Shown in pieces: positions 8,026 through 15,246 of a stretch of 50,245 bases of DNA. Origin of the DNA: Verrucomicrobiaceae bacterium (GTDB lineage Bacteria > Verrucomicrobiota > Verrucomicrobiia > Verrucomicrobiales > V1-33); the NCBI GenBank assembly GCA_027486335.1, contig JAIXPK010000300.1:1-50245 (forward strand), given 5' to 3'. A model generated the notes under the pieces. It saw only the letters and a program-made list of their open reading frames with translations, made no database searches and was not told the origin of the DNA. Every line of letters begins with the position of its first letter. The stretch's first letter is position 1. A program made the translations under genes and the position numbers.

Positions 8026-9663
8026 CTACACCGGAGGAAGATTCCGCAGGCGCACATTGCGGAAGCACGCACCGCGCGCGCTGCCGCGGTTGAGCAGACG
8101 CAGGCGGGGGCCTTTGTCGAGGTCCGCACGCAGCGCCGCGGGGAGGTTGTCGTTCGTCGTGAGATCCACGACGGCGGTGCGCTGGCCATTGAGCCAGTGT
8201 TCGACCCTGGCCGTCGTGCAAATGATGCGGCCTGAGTTCCATGCCTCCGCGGGATGGACAGCCGAGAGAGCCGGGCCTTTGTTCCCCAGCGAAACGCCGG
8301 CGCGGTCGCTCGCCAGCAAAGCACCTGCCCGGTCTTCCGGGCGTCTCGCCGACTCCCGGTTCCCCGCGTCATCAAGGCAGCGGTATTCAATAATGCGCGT
8401 GTTGCCGTAGTTGACGCGGGTGTCACCACCGGCGCTAACTTTCCAATCGAAGCGCAATTCAAATGATCTCGGGAGCTGCCCGCTTTTGACAAGATTTCCC
8501 CCAACGGCAAGACGGCGGACTTCAGCATCCTGACGCGCCCAGATGCCGCTGGCGGGGATCTGCGCCGCGGAGATGACAGCACCGCCCTTTTCGATGTACC
8601 AGCCGGCGAATGAGTGATCGTCGAAGAGAGGCACGAACCCGGCTTCATCGTGTGCTTCTGGCGCATCCGCAGGAACTTCCCGTCTGCGCTGGTATAGCCA
8701 GAACGCACCGCTCGCCGTAAGCATGCCACCTGCAAGGGCGGCACGCATCACCGCACGCCGACTCACGGGCAATCTTCCGGATTCAAGGGCCTCCGCCATT
8801 GTCGCTGCGGAGGCAAAGCGCCGCCGGGGATCGCACTCGCAGGCAGTGTGAATGATCGGATCAAGCGCGAGCACCGCCACGCGGTCCGGCCACGCGGCAA
8901 AATCTGGCGGAGCTTCCGGGAAGCGCATGCGGTCCTGACCAGACGAGATTTCGTAGAGTAGTTTGCCTAGGCTGTAAATGTCTCCGGCGGGCGACCCGCT
9001 GCCTTCGGGCGGCTGATAGCCCTCAGTGCCAAGTTGTTCGGCCGTGGCATCCATTCCAGTCACGAGGCCAAGATCCGCTAGGCGAGGCACACCATCCACA
9101 AAGATCACATTCGAGGGCTTCACATCGCGATGCACCAGCCCGTGGGAATGCAGCGCGGAAAGCGCACGGGCCAGCGCGGCACAGATCTGAGCGGCGCGCT
9201 CCGGAGGAATCCGTCCGGCCTGCTGCAACTCGGCGCGCAGGGTCCACGGCTGGTAATGCAGCAGCCGGGCCGGGTCCGGCTCGCGGGGACTGAGCGGCGA
9301 GACCGAATCCGGCCGCGTCAGGGTTCGCGCCTCGCTCACTTCGGCACCCGCCCCTGGCATGGCGTCCGCCAGTTCCATCACATAGAAGAAAGACTCCTCA
9401 TCCCCGCTGCGGCCCACATGAAGAATCTGCACCAGATTGGGATGCCGGCGGGAAAGCGGTTCGTAGGCGAGCAGGCCGCGAAACTCCCGCTCGTACGGCT
9501 TGTCGTCCGCGAAGTGCCGGCGGTGGATGAATTTCACCGCCCTCGTCTGTCCAGTGAGCGACACGGCCAGCCACACTTCACCGTAACTGCCCCGACCAAT
9601 GCGCCGCACCAGACGGTGGTCCGGCACCAGCATCGGCTGTGCGTTGTCGTCAGGATCGTTCAT
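8026..9663 (-). CDS. Membrane Ser/Thr protein kinase with extracytoplasmic DUF1080-like domain
   Basis: From ATG 9663 (MNDPDDNAQ) the product has 545 residues. The kinase domain is near residues 15-290: glycine loop IGRGSYGEV (22-30), K44 in AVKF, H178-R-D180-VKPSN catalytic loop, ADLG in place of DFG, and GYQPPEG in place of APE. A single membrane helix follows at about 301-325. The C-terminal 200 residues (FVPLFDDHSFAGW, FELRFDWKVS, NYGNTRIIEYR, VEHWLNGQ) form a DUF1080/LamG-like jelly roll, typical of glycan or keto-glycoside binding in this phylum. The domain order suggests external binding coupled to cytoplasmic phosphorylation, an inference. The ATG overlaps the stop of the sigma-factor gene (ATGA), giving a two-gene operon. 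The in-frame extension up to 9843 overlaps sigma coding sequence and is rejected. Confidence 0.9.
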   Translation of the reverse strand: MNDPDDNAQPMLVPDHRLVRRIGRGSYGEVWLAVSLTGQTRAVKFIHRRHFADDKPYEREFRGLLAYEPLSRRHPNLVQILHVGRSGDEESFFYVMELADAMPGAGAEVSEARTLTRPDSVSPLSPREPDPARLLHYQPWTLRAELQQAGRIPPERAAQICAALARALSALHSHGLVHRDVKPSNVIFVDGVPRLADLGLVTGMDATAEQLGTEGYQPPEGSGSPAGDIYSLGKLLYEISSGQDRMRFPEAPPDFAAWPDRVAVLALDPIIHTACECDPRRRFASAATMAEALESGRLPVSRRAVMRAALAGGMLTASGAFWLYQRRREVPADAPEAHDEAGFVPLFDDHSFAGWYIEKGGAVISAAQIPASGIWARQDAEVRRLAVGGNLVKSGQLPRSFELRFDWKVSAGGDTRVNYGNTRIIEYRCLDDAGNRESARRPEDRAGALLASDRAGVSLGNKGPALSAVHPAEAWNSGRIICTTARVEHWLNGQRTAVVDLTTNDNLPAALRADLDKGPRLRLLNRGSARGACFRNVRLRNLPPV

Positions 9664-10331
9664 CGCACTTCGGTCGCGGCTGCCGCCTTCTGAACCTGCG
9701 CGGCATTTTCCATGGCCTTCTCCATCGCCTTCGCCTCCCGGGTAATCCTCGCGCGAATGCGGAACACCGCCACATGCACGCACGCGCCACTCACGCCAAA
9801 CGTCTTCGCCACCTCGCGCGCCGGCACCCCGCGCACCGCACATTCATGCCACAGCCGGAATTGATCCGCGCTCACACTGAAGCGCACTTTTTCCACCGCC
9901 GCCGCCACGAGGTCCGCCTGCCACTGCCGCTCCCAGACTTCATCCGGCGCGTCGTCCGGCGCAGCGCAGTGATCCGTCCCCTCGCCCAGCGAAGTAGTGT
10001 CCGGCTGCCGCGCGCGCTTGCGCCACTGATCCGCCACCTTGTGCCGCACGATGCCGCGCAACCAGGCTTTGAACGACGACTTGCCCGGCTGGTACTCGTA
10101 GCTCCCGATATTCCGCGACACCGCGATCAGCGTCTCCTGTGCCACCTCCTCCGCCTCGTACGGTCCAAGGCCCCGGCTCTTCGCGTAACCCACGAGCAGC
10201 CCCCAGTAGTGCGCCCGGAAATACTCCCAGCTCCTCCCATCCGCCGGATCGCGCAGCCCGGCCACAAGGCTGACGCGGGTCGGCAGCAGCGAACTCGCCG
10301 CAGTGCCCACCGGTCCTGATTCGGATTTCAT
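9660..10331 (-). CDS. ECF-type RNA polymerase sigma factor
   Basis: A 223-residue extracytoplasmic-function sigma factor from ATG 10331 (MKSESGPVG). Region 2 is visible in YAKSRGLGPYEAEEVAQETLIAVSRNI with the following SSFKAWLRGIVRHKVADQWRKR. Region 4 is the helix-turn-helix around VPAREVAKTFGVSGACVHVAVFRIRARI. A basic, alanine-rich tail of about 25 residues follows. A longer start at 10382 would add a hydrophobic stretch atypical of sigma factors. No anti-sigma gene is present; instead the next gene is a transmembrane kinase overlapped by ATGA, matching the kinase-linked ECF groups of Planctomycetes and Verrucomicrobia, where phosphorylation may control the sigma factor. The divergent tyrosinase operon starts about 100 bp away and is a possible target. 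Confidence 0.9.
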   Translation of the reverse strand: MKSESGPVGTAASSLLPTRVSLVAGLRDPADGRSWEYFRAHYWGLLVGYAKSRGLGPYEAEEVAQETLIAVSRNIGSYEYQPGKSSFKAWLRGIVRHKVADQWRKRARQPDTTSLGEGTDHCAAPDDAPDEVWERQWQADLVAAAVEKVRFSVSADQFRLWHECAVRGVPAREVAKTFGVSGACVHVAVFRIRARITREAKAMEKAMENAAQVQKAAAATEVR

Positions 10332-10433
10332 CACCGCAGTGAAGCCGATCGCGATTGCAGGGGAAAGCAGCAAAATCTGCACCTCCTGAAAAATAGTTGG
10401 TAAGCACCCGCCGATTCCAGCGACTGCCCTGGC

Positions 10434-11861
10434 ATGAACACGCCATTTTTCCGCGCCTTGGCTACCGCCCTATTACTTATGCTCATTACGTCGGCGGAGG
10501 CGGCACCACTAGTGGTGCGCAAGAACGTCCTGCGGCTCACGACGGCGGAAAAGCAGAACTTCATCGCGGCCGTGCGCCAGATGAAAGTGAGGCTCTCATC
10601 CTATAACTTGCCCGGCGAGTCGCTGAGCGCCTACAACTGGCTCGTGCGGCTCCACAAGGATGGCTTTGACAACCACCTCACCGGCGGCTCGGGCGTGCAC
10701 ATGGCCCCGTCGTTCTTTCCGTGGCACCGGGAGTTCTTGCGGGCCTTTGAGTCGGAATTGAAACTGGCGGCAACGGAACTCAACATCACCGCTCCCGTCG
10801 CCGTGCCCTACTGGGACTGGACCGATGCGGCCTGCACCGCCGCTGTCCTCCATCCGAACTTCATGGGCGGAAATGGCGGCGGGCAGGCTAACCAGTTCTC
10901 GTCAGGTCCGTTTCCGCGGAGTTCTGACTACCGCGCGCTGACGGGGGCGTTTGCCACCGCGAACGATCAGTCCAGCACCTTCCCGGTGAGCGTCGACCCT
11001 GACATTTCCGGCTTCAGCATGGCGGCGGGCAGGGCGGAACCGCCCCGGTTCTTCCTGCAGCGCAGTTTCACCACCGATCCGTCATTCGACGGCGGCTATG
11101 CGGGCGGAGTGCCACCGCCGGCACAGCCGGATCAGCAAATGCTCGACTTCCTGCCAACGGCCTCGCAGGTCGCCACCGGCATGGCGATGACGGTCTATGA
11201 TATGGCCCCGTGGGACAACACCGTGGAATCTCCCGGTGTGCCCTACGCCAGCCGCACCACCTTCCGCAACTACATGGAAGGCCACGTCGGCGCAGTGGAT
11301 GCGCAGGGGAATCCGGTGGGCACCATGATGCACGGGCGCGTCCACAACTGGGTAGGCGGCAACATGTCCTCGTCCAGCTCGCCCAACGAGCCGCTCTTCT
11401 GGATGCACCACGCAAACCTCGACCGCATCTGGGCCGAATGGCAGGACCTCCACGGCATCCGCAATTTCCCGACGCAGTGGACCTACAAGGAAACCGACGC
11501 CAGCGCCCCCAAGGTTTTCATCACGGACTACCTCTATGGATTCACCACCGAGGACCAATACTCGCGCGATGTGAACAGCGCCGATACCCTCGACCTCCGC
11601 GCCGCAGGCATCATCTACGACACCCAGGACTTTCTCCCGGTGCTCACCGTGGAAACCGTGACAACCGCCCTCGCCACGCTGCGATTCCCATCCATCCAGG
11701 GCCGGCAGTATGCGCTCGTTCAGTCATCGAATCTGACAGCCTGGTCGCCCGCCGCCGCCGCCGTGAACGGCACGGGTGAAGCCATCACACTCAATATCGC
11801 CGTCTCCCCAGGCGTGAAGCGGATGTATTTCCGCCTCCATGTTTCCTATCAGATTCCATGA
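10434..11861 (+). CDS. Exported tyrosinase-family binuclear copper oxidase
   Basis: A 475-residue protein with a signal peptide (residues 1-24, hydrophobic core ALATALLLMLITSA, cleavage after AEA). Copper site A is H74, H89 (GVHMAPSF) and H98 in FFPWHREFLRAFE. Copper site B is H300, H304 (HGRVHNWVGGNM) and H325/H326 in PLFWMHHANLDRIWAEW. YWDW near 126-129 is also typical. The last 90 residues (FPSIQGRQYALVQSSNLTAW) resemble C-terminal domains of verrucomicrobial secreted proteins. It probably hydroxylates or oxidises phenols, or polymerises them, outside the cytoplasm. It is first gene of a three-gene operon in which each start overlaps the previous stop by ATGA, together with a heme/copper monooxygenase-like protein and a redoxin. 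Confidence 0.92.
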   Translation: MNTPFFRALATALLLMLITSAEAAPLVVRKNVLRLTTAEKQNFIAAVRQMKVRLSSYNLPGESLSAYNWLVRLHKDGFDNHLTGGSGVHMAPSFFPWHREFLRAFESELKLAATELNITAPVAVPYWDWTDAACTAAVLHPNFMGGNGGGQANQFSSGPFPRSSDYRALTGAFATANDQSSTFPVSVDPDISGFSMAAGRAEPPRFFLQRSFTTDPSFDGGYAGGVPPPAQPDQQMLDFLPTASQVATGMAMTVYDMAPWDNTVESPGVPYASRTTFRNYMEGHVGAVDAQGNPVGTMMHGRVHNWVGGNMSSSSSPNEPLFWMHHANLDRIWAEWQDLHGIRNFPTQWTYKETDASAPKVFITDYLYGFTTEDQYSRDVNSADTLDLRAAGIIYDTQDFLPVLTVETVTTALATLRFPSIQGRQYALVQSSNLTAWSPAAAAVNGTGEAITLNIAVSPGVKRMYFRLHVSYQIP

Positions 11862-13282
11862 AACTCCTGCGTTTCATCCTCGCCGTGTCCCTGCCGCTCA
11901 TGGCCCGCGGCCAGGTGGTGTTCACCCGCGACATTGCCCCGCTGATTCACTCGCGCTGCGCCGGTTGCCACCACGATGGCGGTGATGCCCCCTTCCCCCT
12001 GCTCACCGCAGCGGATGCACAGAAACGGGTGCGCCAAATCGTGGAAGTGACCGCTGCCGGCGACATGCCTCCGTGGCTGCCAATGGGCACGGACGGCCAG
12101 TTCGCGAATGAACGCCGCCTCTCTGCGGCGGAGAAGGAACTCTTGCGGCAATGGCTCGCGGATGGTGCACCGGAAGGCGACCCCTCGCTGCTGCCACCGA
12201 TGCCGGAATTTTCCCACGAATGGCAGTGCGGTGCGCCGGACCTGATAGTTGAAATGCCCACGCCGTTTCTCATTCCCGCGGACGGTCCTGCCATTTACCG
12301 GAACTTCGTGATCCCGCTGCCGCATGGCGCGCCCCAATACGTCACCGCCGTGGAAGTGCGCCCGTCCTCGCGTGCCGTACACCACGCTTTTGTCAGGGCG
12401 GAAAAAGCATCCGCCACCATGGTCGCAGACGCTGCGGATGCAGCGCCGGGTTATGCCGGAATGGCGTCGTTCGGCCCAGGCGCTTTGCCAGCTGCGGACG
12501 CGTTCGCCTTGCCGTCGGTCCAGCGTGAGGCTTACCGTCGGCTGTTGCCGGAAGGTCGCAAGTCGCCCCCGGAAATGCTGCCAGGCACTGCCGGGGCGCT
12601 CGGCGCGTGGGTACCCGGATTCAAGGTGCCGCCGCTTCCCGCAGACACCGCTCACCGGTTGCCGGAAGGATCCCACCTGGTCCTGTCCCTCCGAATGGTC
12701 CCGATCGGCAAGCCTCAGCACGAGCGCACACGCATCGGCCTCCACTTTGCCAGACAGCCACCGGCACGCGAGATCATCCCCGTCCCGCTGAATACGTTCC
12801 GCATCGTGCTCCCCGCGGGATCACGCGCCGAGGAAGCCCGCGCGAAATTTGTCACGCCCGTGCCGCTCTCGGTACTCAGCCTCTGGCCCCATGCGCATCA
12901 GTTGGCGACGATGCTGGAAGTGATCGCTCACGTTCCCGGCGCAGAGCCACGCCGGATCCTCGACATTCGGGAGTGGGACTTCGATCAGCAACAGCCATAC
13001 ACTTTCCGCGAGCCTCAGCAGTTCCCCGCCGGTACGCGCTTCGAACTCTGCGTCCGCTACAACAACAGCAGCACCAATCCCGCCAACCCGACCGTGCCGG
13101 CACGCACCGTCCGCTTTGGCGAATCACTTCGCGATGAAATGGCGCTCGTCATTCTCCAGACCACCCTGCCAAACCCCACCGACCGACCGTCACTCAACCT
13201 CGCCCTCGCAGCCTCCCGCGACCGCATGTTCAGCGGCCTCCTCACCGGCCTGCTCGAAGGACCTCCATCACCACCTCCATGA
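11858..13282 (+). CDS. Exported fusion of cytochrome c motif and Cu type II monooxygenase-like domains
   Basis: A 474-residue protein with a signal peptide (LLRFILAVSLPLMARG). Near the N-terminus, RC34AGC37H38 is a c-type heme motif followed by a short planctomycete-cytochrome-like domain (DIAPLIHSRC; MPPWLPMG). The remainder resembles Cu type II ascorbate-dependent monooxygenases, with copper-ligand candidates H175-H176 (AVHHAFV) and H345/H347 (WPHAHQLA), plus a late YNNSSTNPANP. The enzyme may use the heme domain in place of ascorbate as electron donor, an inference. ATG 11858 overlaps the tyrosinase stop, and its own stop overlaps the redoxin start. All three operon products carry export signals, suggesting a shared periplasmic oxidation pathway. 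Confidence 0.82.
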   Translation: MKLLRFILAVSLPLMARGQVVFTRDIAPLIHSRCAGCHHDGGDAPFPLLTAADAQKRVRQIVEVTAAGDMPPWLPMGTDGQFANERRLSAAEKELLRQWLADGAPEGDPSLLPPMPEFSHEWQCGAPDLIVEMPTPFLIPADGPAIYRNFVIPLPHGAPQYVTAVEVRPSSRAVHHAFVRAEKASATMVADAADAAPGYAGMASFGPGALPAADAFALPSVQREAYRRLLPEGRKSPPEMLPGTAGALGAWVPGFKVPPLPADTAHRLPEGSHLVLSLRMVPIGKPQHERTRIGLHFARQPPAREIIPVPLNTFRIVLPAGSRAEEARAKFVTPVPLSVLSLWPHAHQLATMLEVIAHVPGAEPRRILDIREWDFDQQQPYTFREPQQFPAGTRFELCVRYNNSSTNPANPTVPARTVRFGESLRDEMALVILQTTLPNPTDRPSLNLALAASRDRMFSGLLTGLLEGPPSPPP

Positions 13283-13860
13283 AATCACTCCTCACCCTCC
13301 TGCTCGCCGCCAGTCTCTGCCTGCCCGCCCACGCAGGACCGGAAACACCCGCCGACGCGCTGCGCCGCGCATGGCACGACGCCTCCGGTAAGTCCACAGC
13401 CGTCCTGCCCGCGGGAGACACCCGTTTCGTAGTGCTGGTCTTCATCCGTCAGGACTGCCCCATCGCCAATGCCACTCTGCCGGCGCTCCTCGCACTCCAC
13501 AGGGAACTCGGCCCCAAGGGCGTCCGCATCATCGGTGTCCATTGCGACGATCACCTAACTGTCACCGATGCCAAAGCCCACGCCACTGAGTACGGCCTAA
13601 CCTTCCCCGTCATCCTCGATCCCCGCCACGAACTCGCCACCGCCACTGGAGCCACCGTCACACCCGAAGCCGCCGTGGTCGATGCCGCGGGCAAAGTCGC
13701 CTACCTCGGGCGCATCAACAACCTCTACACCGAGACCAGAAAGCGCCGCGCCGCTGCCACGAGTCACGACCTCTCCGCAGCCCTCACCGCCCTCCTCGCC
13801 GGCAAGGCGCCGCCCTCGACAGGATGCAAGGCCACCGGCTGTTACATCAGAAGCCACTGA
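13279..13860 (+). CDS. Exported redoxin (AhpC/TSA-like thioredoxin fold)
   Basis: A 193-residue protein with a signal peptide (residues 1-19, LLTLLLAASLCLPAHA). The thioredoxin-fold core is VVLVFIRQDC60PIANATLPAL, with a single peroxidatic-type Cys in DCPIAN rather than CxxC. VRIIGVHCDD, FPVILDP and the strand AYLGRINNLY follow. The C-terminus GCKATGCYI contains two further cysteines and matches the PxxGCxI end common in redoxins that accompany cytochrome/monooxygenase proteins. It overlaps the preceding gene by ATGA. It probably protects or recycles the copper/heme enzymes of the operon, or reduces peroxide they form; both are inferences. Confidence 0.88.
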   Translation: MKSLLTLLLAASLCLPAHAGPETPADALRRAWHDASGKSTAVLPAGDTRFVVLVFIRQDCPIANATLPALLALHRELGPKGVRIIGVHCDDHLTVTDAKAHATEYGLTFPVILDPRHELATATGATVTPEAAVVDAAGKVAYLGRINNLYTETRKRRAAATSHDLSAALTALLAGKAPPSTGCKATGCYIRSH

Positions 13861-13882
13861 GGTCCGGCATTGCCCTGCCGTC

Positions 13883-13990
13883 TTGATTCGCTGCATCAAC
13901 CCTACCCTCGGCATTCTCGGCGGCTGCAGCGGCCTCCGGCAAACCCATCGTCATGGCCACGGAGAACAAGGAAGGCAGCACCCGCTTGAA
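13883..13990 (+). pseudogene. Remnant 5' end of a zeta-toxin-like P-loop gene
   Basis: Bases 13883-13933 align with 19209-19259, the leader and P-loop start of the zeta-like gene, at 43 of 51 positions. The frame reads NPTLGILGGCSG and then shifts. Allowing a one-base change near 13934 restores a GCSGSGK-like Walker A. Nothing of the downstream kinase domain is recognisable, so this looks like a decayed duplicate start just before the nucleotidyltransferase operon. Confidence 0.5.
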
Positions 13991-14022
13991 AGTGCACATG
14001 CCTCAGCGACACAAAGGGTTTA

Positions 14023-14532
14023 ATGAAGGAGACACTCGCCGTCGTCGAACAACTGCATGCCGATGGCGTCATCGGTCCGTATGCAGTCGGCGGCGCTGTC
14101 GGCGCGGCGTTTTACCTCGAACCTGTGGCCACACTGGATGTGGACATCTTTGTCCTCTTTGAGCCTGCACCTCTCATCCTCACTCTGACGCCCATTTATG
14201 AAGCCTGCGCCATGCGCGGCTACCAGCCCGAGGGCGATGCCATTAAAATCGAAAGCTGGCCCGTGCAGTTTCTGCCCGCGACTCAACCGCTCGTGGCCGA
14301 AGCCGTTCGCGAAGCCGCTTCTCTAACCGCAGCCGGATTGACCACCCGCGTCATGACCGCCGAGCACCTGATGGCCATCGCCCTGCACACCGGCCGCGCC
14401 AAAGACCATGCGCGCCTCGTCATGTTCGTGGAAGCAGGCATCGCCGACACAACCCGCCTGCGTGACATCCTCACCCGGCATTCCCTGCTTGAAGCATGGG
14501 CGAAGTTCGACAATCGTTTCCTCACTCCATGA
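14023..14532 (+). CDS. Nucleotidyltransferase-fold protein (MNT-like, possible toxin/antitoxin component)
   Basis: A 169-residue protein with the minimal nucleotidyltransferase pattern G23-G24-A-V-G-A-A followed by T37-L-D39-V-D41, the paired acidic metal ligands. Two helical segments follow (LTTRVMTAEHLMAIALHTGRAKDHARLVMFVEAG), in which HLMAIALHTGRAKDxxR is typical of AbiEii/DUF6036-like nucleotidyltransferases that contact the substrate through K and R. It may adenylylate tRNA or protein, an inference from related toxin families. ATG 14023 follows an AAAGGG stretch at 14012-14017 that may serve as a ribosome site. The stop overlaps the next gene by ATGA, and the same happens again downstream, giving a tightly coupled trio. 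Confidence 0.75.
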   Translation: MKETLAVVEQLHADGVIGPYAVGGAVGAAFYLEPVATLDVDIFVLFEPAPLILTLTPIYEACAMRGYQPEGDAIKIESWPVQFLPATQPLVAEAVREAASLTAAGLTTRVMTAEHLMAIALHTGRAKDHARLVMFVEAGIADTTRLRDILTRHSLLEAWAKFDNRFLTP

Positions 14533-14723
14533 GCGACCCCATGCCGCAGATCATCCAATCCAAGGACGCGGAACGCCGCCGCCTGAGGGAGCTTCCGTGG
14601 CTGGAGAAGCTAGTATTGCTGGACAAGCTCCGCCAGCGCCACATGTGGCTGCAATCATTCAGGTCCACAGCACCGATGCGCGCTATATTGTCTGATCCGC
14701 ATAAACCCAAAGGCTCCCCATGA
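14529..14723 (+). CDS. Small charged partner of the nucleotidyltransferase
   Basis: From ATG 14529 (MSDPMPQII) this 64-residue protein contains KDAERRRLRELPWLEKLVLLDKLRQRHMW, an amphipathic, highly charged helix of the kind found in small proteins encoded beside MNT-type nucleotidyltransferases. ATGA overlaps on both sides strongly support translation as part of the trio. It could be an antitoxin or a structural partner; sequence does not decide which. No DNA-binding motif is apparent. Confidence 0.65.
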   Translation: MSDPMPQIIQSKDAERRRLRELPWLEKLVLLDKLRQRHMWLQSFRSTAPMRAILSDPHKPKGSP

Positions 14724-14950
14724 TCAGCGCTGAAGAACTGGTCGGCGAGGAGTGGGCCAAGTGGTACCGGCTGACTCCTGCTCAACTCTGGACAGTGATG
14801 TCGCGCCTCTGGCAGGCTTACCTTGCACTTGGATGCTCCCTGGATCCCGAACCCGGTACGCAAAGTCCCTGCTTCGATGCGGACGCACCAGGTCCAGTCC
14901 CTGCTGATGGGCAGCCACGCCTGCGCGTTATACGGCGCAGCGGAGTTTAG
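14720..14950 (+). CDS. Small conserved-looking protein, third gene of the nucleotidyltransferase operon
   Basis: A 76-residue protein: residues 5-20 read EELVGEEWAKWYRLTP and are followed by LWTVMSRLWQAYLALG, then SLDPEPGTQSPCFD and a C-terminal RLRVIRRSGV. Tryptophans and tyrosines are frequent. I recall this layout from hypothetical proteins beside nucleotidyltransferases but cannot name a family. It overlaps the preceding gene by ATGA at 14720. The SLDPEP-x-x-x-SPxFD segment looks like a conserved surface loop. The function is unknown; it may be a third component of the same module. The 14951-15246 gap after it holds nothing recognisable. Confidence 0.6.
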   Translation: MISAEELVGEEWAKWYRLTPAQLWTVMSRLWQAYLALGCSLDPEPGTQSPCFDADAPGPVPADGQPRLRVIRRSGV

Positions 14951-15246
14951 CTGACCCTCGGAGTCGACTTCATTACCGTGCCTCCGCTTCGGCTCCGTGA
15001 TCTCCCCAAGGCCCTTCCCGCGCTCCCAACTTCTCTCGACGACGAGAAACGCCGCGAACGTCTCGCCGACCGCGCCTCCTCGCATTCCCTGAACTAGGAA
15101 CCCGAGCCCCATCGCCATCGCTGAGCCCTCCCCCACCCGCCCGCGCCCGGTCCACGCCCGCATTTCCCCCGCTCGCGTCTGGACAGACAGGCCACCCCAT
15201 CCTTAAATCGCCCAGGATCAGCCGCCACCCTGTTCTCCCTGCGCCC

